From the NCBI RefSeq assembly GCF_011762025.1, contig NZ_JAASQR010000002.1, positions 372,001 to 436,000 of the forward strand: a stretch of DNA of 64,000 nt. Direction: 5' to 3'. Position numbers and translations under genes: made by a program. Shown here one piece after another: positions 19,438-28,729 of the stretch (the first letter of the stretch is position 1; each line of letters starts with the position of its first letter). The stretch comes from Sphingobium vermicomposti (GTDB lineage: Bacteria; Pseudomonadota; Alphaproteobacteria; Sphingomonadales; Sphingomonadaceae). Below the pieces are notes generated by a model that had not been told where the DNA came from, made no database searches, and saw nothing but the letters and a program-made list of their open reading frames with translations.

Positions 19438-20453
19438 GCTCGCGCCGCCATGGTGAAAGTTTCGTTTGGCCCTATTCCCAATATCTCCGCGCTGACCCGG
19501 TCCAGCGACACTGACCCATCCTCGCCCTTGTTAATGAAGCCATAGGTGCAGCGATAGCTGGCGAGCCTGCCGGTGGCGACCAACATCTTTTCCCCGCCGG
19601 ATTCGTGAATGGCGGACAGCGTCACGTCCTGCGCATTTGCAACGGTCCTGAGCGAATCTATCTCTCCCACCATAGTCGGGCCGCCATCGAAAATGTCGAT
19701 ATAGCCAGGGTTGGCGAAGCCTTCAGTCTCCAGCATGCGCATCGCTGCGCGGCCATTGGGGTGGGGCAATCCGATGACCGATCGTGCGCCGTCGTTCAGC
19801 ATGGCGGTATAAATGGGCGCTCGCGGCATCAGGTCGGCGATGAACTGGTTGCCATGGATCGCGTTGAATTCGTCCGCCTCCTGAAAACTCATGCCAAAGA
19901 AGCGGCCTGCCAGCCCGTCCCAAAAGGGCGATCCGCCCGCTTCGTCGATCACGCCGCGCAGTTCGGCGATGATGCGGTCGCCAAAGCGGGATCGGTGGTT
20001 GCGAATGTAGAGGTAGCGGCTGCGCGCCAGCAGGAGGCCCAGGCCCTCGGCTCGTTCACGCGGGTGCAGGAAAAGGCCGCCGACTTCGGTGGCTCCTTCC
20101 AGATCAGTGACCAGGGACAGCGTTTCCGCACGGAAGGTGCGTGACAATTCCCGGCTATGCTGGGTCAGGGCGCCCAGGCGATAGGAATAAAAGGGGCCAT
20201 GGCGCCCCACCACCGGAAATATCTGACAAGTGCCGCGAACCTGCCCTGTCGCGCCATTTTCCAGCACCATGACGATCAGTTCATCCTCGACCCCGTCGCT
20301 TTCGCGCGCCAGCGCCTGTTCAGTGCGTTCAAGTTTGGCGGCGAGGGCGCTACGGTCGGCGGGCAGGTTGGTGAACCCTCCGCCCGTCAGCTTGGCCATC
20401 TCGTAAAGCGTCTGCAGATCGTCAGCGCGCGCGGTTCGCATAAAAAAGCTCAA
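19434..20453 (-). CDS. astA: Arginine N-succinyltransferase
   Basis: A 339-residue protein of the AstA (GNAT-like) family. MSFFMRTARADDLQTLYEMA, GGGFTNLPADR, EVGGLFLHPRERAEGLGLLL and GDRIIAELRGVID are conserved elements, and the central FWDGLAGRFFGMSFQEAD is diagnostic. It transfers succinyl from succinyl-CoA to arginine, committing arginine to nitrogen and carbon use. It begins the astA-astB pair. The gap of about 170 bases upstream, towards the DUF481-like gene, probably holds its promoter, although no clear box was identified. Confidence 0.96.
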   Translation of the reverse strand: MSFFMRTARADDLQTLYEMAKLTGGGFTNLPADRSALAAKLERTEQALARESDGVEDELIVMVLENGATGQVRGTCQIFPVVGRHGPFYSYRLGALTQHSRELSRTFRAETLSLVTDLEGATEVGGLFLHPRERAEGLGLLLARSRYLYIRNHRSRFGDRIIAELRGVIDEAGGSPFWDGLAGRFFGMSFQEADEFNAIHGNQFIADLMPRAPIYTAMLNDGARSVIGLPHPNGRAAMRMLETEGFANPGYIDIFDGGPTMVGEIDSLRTVANAQDVTLSAIHESGGEKMLVATGRLASYRCTYGFINKGEDGSVSLDRVSAEILGIGPNETFTMAARA

Positions 20454-20620
20454 ACCATCTCTCCTGCGGAAAAGCGCCGCCGCGCAATGCGCAGCACGGT
20501 GAGGGCGGATAGCCGCGCCCGTTGCCCAAGATGGGGACGATCGGACACCGAAAGGTCCTTCATTGGCAGAACCTATCAGACCACAGGCTGCGCCTCCACC
20601 CCGGTCAGCAGGCGAGCCGA

Positions 20621-21520
20621 TCAGAAATCATAAGTCAGGGTCAAGCGGCTCAACGTATCGAAATCGCGCGCGGACAGCAGCGTTTCGGATTCATATTGAA
20701 CATTGTAGGACAGGGCGGCGGACCACCGTGTTGTCACCTTGGTCTCTATCGATGTGAGCGAGTTCAGCGTGTAGACGTCCCTTTCGGCATAACCCGACGC
20801 CAACTGTTTCACGGTCAGGCCGGGCGCCAGTCGCCAGACGATGTCCATCGATGCACGAGCGCCAAATTTTGTTTCCCGCTCGCCGCTGATATATTTGGCA
20901 TGACGCACTGATGGGCCGATATCCAGCGCCAGGTCCAGCGGATTGCTCACGATCAGCTTGTAACCGATGCCGACCGACGCCGTGTAGCGCTCATCATAGC
21001 CGATCGACGTGTCGCGCTCGAACTGCGCCAGTCCGTAGGAAAATCCGCGCGGGTTGAATTCAAACCGGGGTTCGTAGCTGGCGGTATAGCGTTCACGCGA
21101 CGTGATGCCATTGGCCCGGCGATAGTCCGCGCTGGCGCTCAGCTTGTGAGACCATTGGAGGCCGGTACGCTTCAGTGACAAATTGCCGCTCAGGCCGATT
21201 TCGCTGGTCGATCCTGTGGATCGAAAGCCTCCCGCCTCGACCCGCCCGGTCCACAGTTCGGAAAAGCGGGCCTCGCGCACGATCATGTCGTGCGTCGTCT
21301 TGGTCCGTTCCTTCCAGCTGTTGACCATCTGCTGAATCTGGTCAGCCGAAGCGGGATTTGTCTGCTTGGCGACCTTGGCGATGGTCGCGATTTCGCTTTC
21401 GTCGCCATTGGCAATGGCGGCTTCCAGCATTTCCCGCACCGAAGACGGAAGCAACGCGGGGGTATTTGCCCATGCCGGAACCGGAACGAGCAGGAGTGGC
21501 AAAATCAGACAACGGAGCAT
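20621..21520 (-). CDS. DUF481-like outer-membrane barrel protein
   Basis: A 299-residue protein with a signal peptide ending at PAWANTP. An N-terminal helical part (SVREMLEAAIANGDESEIAT) precedes a barrel-like region of repeated strands: WTGRVEAGGFRSTGSTSEIG, LSASADYRRANG, RYTASYEPRFEF, and a C-terminal LSRLTLTYDF ending in Phe, as expected for BAM-dependent proteins. The layout fits the DUF481/YdiY family of salt-induced outer-membrane proteins. Function is unknown. It lies between rppH and astA on the same strand, 44 bases after the rppH stop. Confidence 0.8.
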   Translation of the reverse strand: MLRCLILPLLLVPVPAWANTPALLPSSVREMLEAAIANGDESEIATIAKVAKQTNPASADQIQQMVNSWKERTKTTHDMIVREARFSELWTGRVEAGGFRSTGSTSEIGLSGNLSLKRTGLQWSHKLSASADYRRANGITSRERYTASYEPRFEFNPRGFSYGLAQFERDTSIGYDERYTASVGIGYKLIVSNPLDLALDIGPSVRHAKYISGERETKFGARASMDIVWRLAPGLTVKQLASGYAERDVYTLNSLTSIETKVTTRWSAALSYNVQYESETLLSARDFDTLSRLTLTYDF

Positions 21521-21564
21521 GACAAAATGAGCGCAGCCGGAAGGCCCGCCAGACCAATCCTTTC

Positions 21565-22050
21565 TCAGATCAACGTCCTGAATTCCTGCAGGATGTCACG
21601 GTACAGTTTGCGTTTGAACGGCACGATGATGTCGGGCAGCATTTCAGGATCGACCCATTTCCAGTCGCGAAATTCGGGATGTTTTGTCTGTATGTTGACG
21701 TGATCGTCGCTGCCCAGGAAGCGGGCCAGGAACCAGACCTGCCGCTGGCCGCGAAACGCCCCGCCCCATAGCTTGCCGATCAACTCAGGCGGCAAGTCGT
21801 AGAAATGTTCATCCCGCGCCTTGGCTATGATCTCGACATGCCCCTGGTCGATGCCGGTTTCTTCGCCCAGTTCGCGCAGGGCAGCCGCCTTTGCATCTTC
21901 GCCGTCATCAATTCCGCCTTGTGGCATCTGCCAGGCTTCGACCTTGTTATCGAGCCGCTGGCCGACGAAAACCTTGCCTTCCATATTGACCAGCATCACC
22001 CCGACGCACGGCCTGTACCCCAATTCTGAATCGTTCGGCATCGACGCCAT
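21565..22050 (-). CDS. rppH: RNA pyrophosphohydrolase (Nudix)
   Basis: A 161-residue protein from MASMPNDSELGYRPCVGVML. This start is chosen because AGGGGAC lies just upstream and the family begins here; the frame is open 58 more codons. The Nudix box is GGIDDGEDAKAAALREL followed by GEETGI, with all catalytic Glu residues present. VEAWQMPQGGID and QVWFLARFLG are typical of the RppH/ApaH branch. It removes pyrophosphate from 5'-triphosphate RNA ends, triggering mRNA decay, or hydrolyses diadenosine polyphosphates. It is divergent from phrB, with a 183-base gap. Confidence 0.95.
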   Translation of the reverse strand: MASMPNDSELGYRPCVGVMLVNMEGKVFVGQRLDNKVEAWQMPQGGIDDGEDAKAAALRELGEETGIDQGHVEIIAKARDEHFYDLPPELIGKLWGGAFRGQRQVWFLARFLGSDDHVNIQTKHPEFRDWKWVDPEMLPDIIVPFKRKLYRDILQEFRTLI

Positions 22051-22233
22051 GACGTCCCCTGATCGCTGATTCTGGCGAAGGTCATCCGTCGCCATGTGGT
22101 TGAGCGCCGACGATAGGCGGGGAACGGCCATTCCTCCAATAGCCAGAATCGGCGTCGGCCATGTGCGGAAGGGTTTTCGCGCCGAAATGGGGAGGGGACT
22201 GGACTTACGCGGCGCAGGTGGCATCTGGGGAGG

Positions 22234-23610
22234 ATGTCCGACCCTGTCCTACTTTGGTTTCGCCAAGACTTGCGCCTGTCCGATCAGGCCGCGCTGGTTG
22301 CTGCGATGAAGGAAGGGCCGGTGATCCCGGTCTATATATTGGATGATGCCGCACCCAAGGGTTGGAAGATCGGAGACGCGCAACGCTGGTGGCTGCATCA
22401 CAGCCTGGCAAGCCTTGCCCAAGATCTGAAGGAACGCGGATCGCGCCTGATCCTGCGCCGCGGCGACAGTGCGGAGGAACTGGAGCGGCTGACGCGTGAG
22501 ACCGGCGCTCACCGGGTCCATGCCCTGTCGCACTTTGAACCCTGGTGGCGTAATGCCCAAAGGGCGGTCGCGCGTAAGCTGGACCTTGAACTTCATGATG
22601 GCGGCCTGCTCCTGCCGCCAGACCGCCTGAAAACTGGGGGAGGCACGCCCTACCGCATTTATACGCCCTTTTTCCGTGCCTTGATGGAGCATATGCCGCC
22701 TGCCAGTCCTACGCCGGCTCCTTCGCGGATCGACGGCCCCGCAAAATGGCCGGTCAGCGAAATGCTTTCGGACTGGGGCCTGCTGCCCACCCATCCCAAC
22801 TGGGCGTCAGGATTCGGAGCGGAATGGACGCCCGGCGAAGCGGGAGCGGTCGAGCGGCTGAGCGACTTTCGCGATGAGGTAGGTGACTATGACAGCAGGC
22901 GAAACCTGCCGTCATGCGAGGGCACGTCACGGCTTTCGCCTCATCTGCACTTTGGCGAAGTGTCGCCTGCCCGGATATGGCACCAGATTAGCGGCGCGAA
23001 CGGAGATGCCACGACCTTCCTCAAGGAATTGATCTGGCGTGACTATGCCCATGTCCAGATATGGCAGATGCCGGAATATGGGTCGAAAAATGCGCGGGAC
23101 GATTTCGACCGCATGCCCTGGCGCGACTTACGTGACGCGGGGGTGGACTTTGCTGCCTGGAAACAGGGGCTGACGGGTTATCCCATCGTTGATGCAGGAA
23201 TGCGCCAGCTATGGACGACCGGATGGATGCACAATCGCGTGCGGATGATCGCGGCCAGCTTCCTGATCAAGCATCTGCTGATCGATTGGCGTCATGGCGC
23301 GCGCTGGTTTTGGGATACACTGGTGGACGCAGACTATGCCAACAACAGCGTCAACTGGCAGTGGGTCGCGGGTAGCGGGGTGGACGCAAATATCTTTTCC
23401 CGAATCATGGCACCGCTCGTCCAGTCTCCCAAATTCGATGCGGCTGACTATATCAGGCGATGGGTGCCCGAACTGGCGCAGTTGGATGACGAGGCCATTC
23501 ATGATCCCGATTCCTACGACGCCCGGCCTTCGGGCTATCCTCAAAAGTGCGTGGGGCACAAGGAAGCGCGCGAGCGAGCATTGGCGGCTTATCGGTCCAT
23601 CAAGCGGTGA
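22234..23610 (+). CDS. phrB: Deoxyribodipyrimidine photolyase
   Basis: A 458-residue class I photolyase/cryptochrome family protein. LLWFRQDLRLSDQAAL is the N-terminal antenna-domain motif. SRLSPHLHFGEVSPARIW, ELIWRDYAHV, and WTTGWMHNRVRMIAASFLIK build the FAD-binding domain. NSVNWQWVAGSGVDANIF and FSRIMAPLVQSPKFD are typical of CPD photolyases. It repairs UV-induced pyrimidine dimers using blue light. Its stop lies 36 bases before cfa, so the two genes are probably one transcript. The cryptochrome alternative is unlikely given the intact photolyase motifs. Confidence 0.95.
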   Translation: MSDPVLLWFRQDLRLSDQAALVAAMKEGPVIPVYILDDAAPKGWKIGDAQRWWLHHSLASLAQDLKERGSRLILRRGDSAEELERLTRETGAHRVHALSHFEPWWRNAQRAVARKLDLELHDGGLLLPPDRLKTGGGTPYRIYTPFFRALMEHMPPASPTPAPSRIDGPAKWPVSEMLSDWGLLPTHPNWASGFGAEWTPGEAGAVERLSDFRDEVGDYDSRRNLPSCEGTSRLSPHLHFGEVSPARIWHQISGANGDATTFLKELIWRDYAHVQIWQMPEYGSKNARDDFDRMPWRDLRDAGVDFAAWKQGLTGYPIVDAGMRQLWTTGWMHNRVRMIAASFLIKHLLIDWRHGARWFWDTLVDADYANNSVNWQWVAGSGVDANIFSRIMAPLVQSPKFDAADYIRRWVPELAQLDDEAIHDPDSYDARPSGYPQKCVGHKEARERALAAYRSIKR

Positions 23611-23646
23611 TTGCGCAATGGTCGGCCAGCGGGCAGAGGTGACGGG

Positions 23647-24912
23647 ATGAACGTTATCGATCCACGACGGGGCCGGCGCGCTGTGTCCGTCCGTCAACTT
23701 TCCGAATCGCGGCGCGGGCGCTGGGCCGCGCGCATGATCGGATCGCGGTTTCACCGATTGCTGGACCGGATCGACGCCGGGCTTGAGGCTGGCAGGCTGG
23801 AAGCCGTCCTGCCCGACGGCACAGTGCGGATATTGGGCGGACGTGGTCCCGGCCCGGTATGCGAAGTGCACCTTGTCCGGTGGCGAGCGTTGCTGCGACT
23901 GGCCCTGAGCGGATCGGCTGGCTGGTATCAGGCGTGGGCGGCGGGGGAGTGGACCAGTCCCGACCCGGTGCCTTTGTTTGAACTGTTCATGGTCAACGCG
24001 CGGGCGCTGGGCGATGTGGCGCGGCCAAGGGGGCCGGGCCGGTGGGTCGGCAGGGCTGTGCATTGGGCTCGACGCAACAGCCATAGAGGATCGCGCAAGA
24101 ACATCGCTTATCATTATGACTTGGGCAATGATTTCTACCGCCTGTGGCTTGACAAAAACATGCACTATTCCAGTGCTTTGTTCCGCGACCCTGCCGACAG
24201 AATTGAAAGTTTGGAGCGAGCCCAGCAGCGCAAGGTGGATGCGATTCTCGACCGGTTGAACCTGCAGGACGGCGCCAGGTTGCTGGAAATCGGTTGCGGT
24301 TGGGGCGGCCTGGCCGAACAGGCGATGGACCGTTGCGCAATCGATTATGATGGCCTGACCTTGTCAGTGGAACAGGCGGAATATGCGCGTGATCGGCTGG
24401 GGTCCGGGGCAAACATCCTGCTAACCGATTATCGCGATGCGTCTGGGCGATATGATGCGATTGCCAGCGTGGAAATGGTGGAGGCGGTGGGCCAACGTTA
24501 TTGGCCCACCTATCTGGCGGCGATCAAGCGGTTGTTGAAGCCGGGGGGTAGGGCTGCCATCCAGTATATTCTGATCGATGATGCGATTTTCGACCGCTAT
24601 GCGCGCGGTGCCGACTTTATCCAGACCTACATCTTCCCCGGCGGAATGCTGATTTCGGAAAGCCGGTTCCGCGCATTGGCGGAGCAGCAGGGGCTGGAAT
24701 GGCACGACGTTCATTATTTCGGGCTGCATTATGCCGAAACATTGAAGCGCTGGCGGGAACGGTTTGACAGGGCGGTCGACCAAGGGCTGCTGCCGGTCAG
24801 TTTCGACCAGCATTTCGTTGCCCTTTGGCGCTATTATCTCATGTACTGCGAAGGCGGTTTTCGCGGCGGCACTATCAATGTGGCGCAGGTGACGCTGGTG
24901 AAAACCGTCTGA
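23647..24912 (+). CDS. cfa: Cyclopropane-fatty-acyl-phospholipid synthase family methyltransferase
   Basis: A 421-residue protein from MNVIDPRRGRRAV; the ATG at 23647 is preferred to the in-frame TTG directly after the phrB stop. NIAYHYDLGNDFYRLWLDK and MHYSSALF are the CFA-family signature. LEIGCGWGGLAE is the SAM-binding loop, and YIFPGGMLISE the later conserved motif. YYLMYCEGGFRGGTINV closes the catalytic region. These enzymes methylenate membrane lipid double bonds; some relatives modify other lipids, so exact substrate is inferred. It is probably cotranscribed with phrB and converges on the SDR gene, with stops 3 bases apart. Confidence 0.92.
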   Translation: MNVIDPRRGRRAVSVRQLSESRRGRWAARMIGSRFHRLLDRIDAGLEAGRLEAVLPDGTVRILGGRGPGPVCEVHLVRWRALLRLALSGSAGWYQAWAAGEWTSPDPVPLFELFMVNARALGDVARPRGPGRWVGRAVHWARRNSHRGSRKNIAYHYDLGNDFYRLWLDKNMHYSSALFRDPADRIESLERAQQRKVDAILDRLNLQDGARLLEIGCGWGGLAEQAMDRCAIDYDGLTLSVEQAEYARDRLGSGANILLTDYRDASGRYDAIASVEMVEAVGQRYWPTYLAAIKRLLKPGGRAAIQYILIDDAIFDRYARGADFIQTYIFPGGMLISESRFRALAEQQGLEWHDVHYFGLHYAETLKRWRERFDRAVDQGLLPVSFDQHFVALWRYYLMYCEGGFRGGTINVAQVTLVKTV

Positions 24913-24915
24913 CGA

Positions 24916-25626
24916 TCAACCGACGCGGCAGCGATAGCCGCTGGGATGATCGGCCAGGACCAGGTCGACAATCGCCTGTGCGACCACTTCGGGGCCCTTC
25001 AACGTTGCCGGATCTTCACCAGGAAAAGCGCGCGCGCGCATGGCTGTGCGGGTTGCACCCGGATCGACGATGTGGGTGCGGATCGCGGAGATATTCTTCA
25101 CCTCCTCACCATAAGCGCCCACCAGCGTTTCAAGCGCAGCCTTGGACGCGCCATAAGCCCCCCAATAGGCGCGCGGCGCAGCGGCGACCGAAGATGTGAG
25201 CGCAATTACCCGCGCATTGCTGCTGGCCCGCAACATTGCGTCAAAAGCCGCGATCAACGCCTGGGGCGCTGCGATGTTGAGCGTGAGCTGCTTGGCAAAC
25301 TCCTTGGTGTCGATCGCCGGGACGGCGGCCAGGCTTCCCAATGTGGCGGCGTTCAGTACCAATATGTCCAGCGCCTGCCAGCGGCCGGAAATCGCCTGGG
25401 CCAGACGACCGATGCTTTCGCCGTCAATCAGGTCGAGCGGCGCGATGGTCGCGCTGCCGCCGGCGGCGTGTATGCTCTCCTCCACTTCCTCAAGCCCACC
25501 GGCAGTGCGCGCGGTCAATATGACATGGGCTCCCGCAGCGCCAAGCGCCTGCGCGGTTGCCGCGCCAATGCCCCGGCTGGCGCCGGTGACAAGGGCAAGC
25601 TTACCGGAAAGAGGAAGGGTGGACAT
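24916..25626 (-). CDS. SDR family oxidoreductase
   Basis: A 236-residue classical short-chain dehydrogenase. LVTGASRGIGAATA is the NAD(P)-binding glycine motif, VLNAATLGSL the NAG-like motif, ALTSSVAAA the catalytic Ser region, and YWGAYGASKAALE the YxxxK active site. VDPGATRTAMR is the usual later motif. The substrate cannot be predicted. It is read leftward 94 bases downstream of purF and its stop nearly touches the cfa stop. Confidence 0.92.
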   Translation of the reverse strand: MSTLPLSGKLALVTGASRGIGAATAQALGAAGAHVILTARTAGGLEEVEESIHAAGGSATIAPLDLIDGESIGRLAQAISGRWQALDILVLNAATLGSLAAVPAIDTKEFAKQLTLNIAAPQALIAAFDAMLRASSNARVIALTSSVAAAPRAYWGAYGASKAALETLVGAYGEEVKNISAIRTHIVDPGATRTAMRARAFPGEDPATLKGPEVVAQAIVDLVLADHPSGYRCRVG

Positions 25627-25720
25627 GAAACATCCCTTTTGCCCCTCGGCTGCCGTGGGGCCTGATCATGGTGGGAAACAGCGGCCCGCTATCCAGGCCA
25701 CCGCTAGATGGGGCGGTCGT

Positions 25721-27199
25721 TCAGACGACCCGTTCGGCGAGAAGTTCAAACTGGCTTTTGACCGCGACTTCGTCCTGGTCGGTGAGCGTCGTCGGATAGT
25801 CACCGGTGAAGCAGGCGTCGCAATATTGCGGCTGGATGTCCGCGCGCTTCGCTTCGCCCAGCGCCTTGTACAGGCCATCGATCGAAATGAAGGACAGACT
25901 GTCGGCGTGGATGAAATCCTGCATGCCGCCAATGTCCAGCCGATGGGCGAGCAGCTTTGTGCGCTCAGGCGTATCTACCCCGTAAAAGCAGCTGTGTTTG
26001 GTCGGCGGGCTGGCGATGCGCATATGCACTTCACTTGCCCCCGCTTCGCGCATCATCTGCACGATTTTCAGGCTGGTGGTCCCGCGCACGATCGAATCGT
26101 CGATTAGCACGACGCGCTTGCCAGCGATCAGCGCCCGATTGGCGTTATGCTTCAGCTTTACGCCCAGATGACGGACCTTGTCGCCCGGCTGGATGAAGGT
26201 GCGGCCGATATAGTGCGACCGAATGATGCCCAGTTCGAATGGAATGCCGGATTGCTGTGCATAACCGATGGCGGCAGGCACGCCACTGTCGGGAACAGGG
26301 ATGACCAAGTCGGCATCGACCGGATTCTCGATCGCGAGCTGCGCGCCGATGGCTTTTCGAACCGAATAGACGCTGGAACCGTCCACGATCGAATCGGGGC
26401 GGCTGAAATACACATGTTCGAAGATGCAGGGGCGGGGGTTGGTTTCGCCGAAGGGGCGGTGGCTGCGCACTTCTCCATCATGGGTGACGATGACCAACTC
26501 GCCTGGGTCGATTGAACGGATATAATCGGCACCCACCACGTCGAACGCCACGGTTTCCGACGCGAAGATGGTGGTGTCACCCAGTTTGCCCATCACAAGC
26601 GGCCGAATGCCCAGCGGATCGCGGCAGGCGATCATGCCTTCGGGCGTCATCACGATCAGTGAATAGGCGCCTTCGATCTGTTTCAGGGCATCGATGAACT
26701 TGTCCAGCAGCGTCCTGTAGGTGGATGTCGCAACCAGATGGATGATGACTTCGGTGTCGGACGTCGACTGGAAGATGGAGCCGCGGCGGATGAGTTCGCG
26801 GCGCAGCTTCATGGCGTTGGAAATATTGCCGTTATGCGCGATGGCGAAGCCGCCGGAATTGAGTTCGGCATAAAGCGGCTGCACATTGCGCAGCGAGGTT
26901 TCGCCAGTGGTCGAATAACGCACATGGCCACAGGCCGCACCGCCCGGAAGGCTGCGAATCACATCGTCGCGGTCGAAATTGCCTGCGACATGCCCCATCG
27001 CACGGTGGGTGTGAAAATCATGGCCGTCCCAGCTGGTAATCCCAGCCGCTTCCTGCCCGCGATGCTGTAGCGCGTGGAGTCCAAGGGCGGTGATAGCCGA
27101 AGCGGTTTCGGCCTGAAAAACGCCAAAAATGCCGCATTCTTCACGCAGCTTGTCGTCGTCGAACGGGTTAGTCGTAAACATGGGTGCGAGCGGGTCCAT
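25721..27199 (-). CDS. purF: Amidophosphoribosyltransferase (Fe-S type)
   Basis: A 492-residue protein. The start at 27199 (MDPLAPMFTTNP) is chosen because AGGA lies 8 bases upstream; the frame is open 26 more codons. REECGIFGVF places the catalytic Cys of the N-terminal glutaminase at about residue 22, so the preceding residues look like a processed propeptide. VVLIDDSIVRGTT is the PRPP-binding loop. Cys residues in RPCIFEH, KHSCFYG and YCDACFTGD match the four 4Fe-4S ligands of the Bacillus-type enzyme. It catalyses the first step of purine synthesis, making phosphoribosylamine. It is divergent from ccmC. Confidence 0.96.
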   Translation of the reverse strand: MDPLAPMFTTNPFDDDKLREECGIFGVFQAETASAITALGLHALQHRGQEAAGITSWDGHDFHTHRAMGHVAGNFDRDDVIRSLPGGAACGHVRYSTTGETSLRNVQPLYAELNSGGFAIAHNGNISNAMKLRRELIRRGSIFQSTSDTEVIIHLVATSTYRTLLDKFIDALKQIEGAYSLIVMTPEGMIACRDPLGIRPLVMGKLGDTTIFASETVAFDVVGADYIRSIDPGELVIVTHDGEVRSHRPFGETNPRPCIFEHVYFSRPDSIVDGSSVYSVRKAIGAQLAIENPVDADLVIPVPDSGVPAAIGYAQQSGIPFELGIIRSHYIGRTFIQPGDKVRHLGVKLKHNANRALIAGKRVVLIDDSIVRGTTSLKIVQMMREAGASEVHMRIASPPTKHSCFYGVDTPERTKLLAHRLDIGGMQDFIHADSLSFISIDGLYKALGEAKRADIQPQYCDACFTGDYPTTLTDQDEVAVKSQFELLAERVV

Positions 27200-27380
27200 T
27201 GCCGATCCTGACCGCCGCAGCGGCTGTGTCTGGCGCGCATATAGTGACTCGATACGGATTTGTCGCCTGCCTGTCACAAAAAAGCACGCGATGGGCGTTG
27301 GGTGAGGTGTTTTGCGCGATATGGGACCAGTGAAAGCGCCACTGGCATTGACGCCGGGGGGGCGCTAAAGAGCCTGTCAA

Positions 27381-28103
27381 ATGCATCGCTTTGCCAATCC
27401 TGCCCGCTTTCTGAACATCGCCCGACCGTTTACTGGTTGGCTGTTCTGGCCCGGTCTCATTCTGCTTGCTGCCGGGGCGGGTTGTGGATTGTTCGTGACC
27501 CCCCCCGACTATCTTCAGGGCGAAACGGTCCGCATCCTCTATATCCATGTACCTGCCGCATGGCTGGGCATGGCCGGTTGGGGAGGGATTGCCGTGGCGG
27601 CGCTCATGCAACTGGTTTGGCGCCACCCGTTGGCCGCCGTCGCAGGGCGGGCCATTGCGGTGCCGGGGGCGCTGTTCACGGCGATCTGCCTGATCACCGG
27701 GTCGATATGGGGACGGCCGACCTGGGGCACCTGGTGGGAATGGGATGGCCGCATGACGTCCATGCTCGTGCTGTTTTTCCTTTATCTTGGTTACATGGCG
27801 CTCGCCAATGCCAGCGCGCGGCAGGCGCAGGGCGGGGTTAGCCCGACGACGGCGATTTTCGGGCTGGTCGGCGCGGTCAACATTCCCATCATCAACCGGT
27901 CGGTGGTATGGTGGAACAGCCTGCATCAAGGACCCAGTATCACCATGCGCGGGTCGAGCATCGATATGGCGCTGTTGTGGCCGCTTGGCTTGACGCTGGT
28001 TGGCTTTACCTTGCTGTTTGCCGCGATCGTGCTGATGCGGATGCGGACCATCCTGGCAGAAGCCAAGGCCGAAGCCCGCATGCAACGGATGGCCCGAGGA
28101 TAG
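27381..28103 (+). CDS. ccmC: Heme exporter / cytochrome c maturation protein CcmC
   Basis: A 240-residue integral membrane protein with about six hydrophobic segments. SIWGRPTWGTWWEWDGRMTS is the periplasmic Trp-rich heme-handling motif, with conserved His residues before (ILYIHVPAAW) and after (WNSLHQGPSI). CcmC binds heme and promotes its transfer to CcmE. It opens the ccmCDEFGHI string. ccmA and ccmB, which often precede it, are absent here; the upstream neighbour is purF on the other strand. The next gene ccmD starts 5 bases after its stop. Confidence 0.95.
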   Translation: MHRFANPARFLNIARPFTGWLFWPGLILLAAGAGCGLFVTPPDYLQGETVRILYIHVPAAWLGMAGWGGIAVAALMQLVWRHPLAAVAGRAIAVPGALFTAICLITGSIWGRPTWGTWWEWDGRMTSMLVLFFLYLGYMALANASARQAQGGVSPTTAIFGLVGAVNIPIINRSVVWWNSLHQGPSITMRGSSIDMALLWPLGLTLVGFTLLFAAIVLMRMRTILAEAKAEARMQRMARG

Positions 28104-28108
28104 TTATC

Positions 28109-28240
28109 ATGAACCAGTGGGCCTTTGTCATCGGCGCTTACGCGCTGACCTTTTCAGCCACATTCCTGCTGTGCCTGCGATGCTGGCGCGCGATGCGCCG
28201 TGCCGAGGCTGCTGTGCAGAAATTGTCGGAGCGGCCATGA
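28109..28240 (+). CDS. ccmD: Heme exporter protein CcmD
   Basis: A 43-residue protein, starting MNQWAFVIGAYALTFSATF. One membrane helix is followed by a basic, Arg-rich cytoplasmic tail (RCWRAMRRAEAAV). Such small size and layout are typical of CcmD, which stabilises the CcmC-CcmE complex and aids holo-CcmE release. The assignment relies mainly on position between ccmC and ccmE and on the helix-plus-basic-tail pattern. Its stop overlaps the ccmE ATG by four bases. Confidence 0.85.
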   Translation: MNQWAFVIGAYALTFSATFLLCLRCWRAMRRAEAAVQKLSERP

Positions 28241-28683
28241 AGGCGAAGCATCAACGGTTGATCCTGGCGCTGGCCGCGCTGGTGGCGTTGGTCGGCGCGG
28301 CGCTTTTGGCAGCGTCCGCCCTTCGCGACGAGGCTGCCTATTTCTATGCGCCCGCAGATGTGCGGACCAAAGGCGTCGAAGCCGGAAAGGCCATCCGATT
28401 GGGCGGCATGGTGGTGAAAGGGAGCCTGAAGCACGCTCCCGATGGGGTCACTATCCACTTCGATGTCACGGATGGAAAGGCGACGGTGCCTGCGTCCTTC
28501 AAGGGGATCGCGCCCGACCTGTTCCGCGAAGGTTCTGGTGTCGTGGCGGAGGGGGCGTTCGATCGGTCGGGCACCTTCGTCGCGACCAACCTGCTCGCCA
28601 AGCATGACGAACGTTACATGCCCCGCGAACTGGAAGGCATGAACTATAATGAAACGACCCATCAGATGAAGGCAGAGCAGTGA
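28237..28683 (+). CDS. ccmE: Cytochrome c-type biogenesis protein CcmE (heme chaperone)
   Basis: A 148-residue protein from MKAKHQRLILALAA; the ATG overlaps the ccmD stop. One N-terminal membrane anchor is followed by a periplasmic OB-fold (IRLGGMVVKGSL, HFDVTDGKATVPASFKG). LLAKHDERYMP holds His123, the covalent heme-binding residue, and Tyr127, which matches the HxxxY-type motif. CcmE carries heme from CcmC to the CcmF/H ligation complex. Confidence 0.95.
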   Translation: MKAKHQRLILALAALVALVGAALLAASALRDEAAYFYAPADVRTKGVEAGKAIRLGGMVVKGSLKHAPDGVTIHFDVTDGKATVPASFKGIAPDLFREGSGVVAEGAFDRSGTFVATNLLAKHDERYMPRELEGMNYNETTHQMKAEQ

Positions 28684-28729
28684 GGAAGCGCGCGGCCATT
28701 GCGATGCCGGGTGCCGGGGACCAACGCCC

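Noticed and set aside
27200..27380. Purine riboswitch in the purF-ccmC gap
   Set aside because: No paired P2/P3 loop pattern was seen, and the divergent gap is mostly taken up by promoter space.
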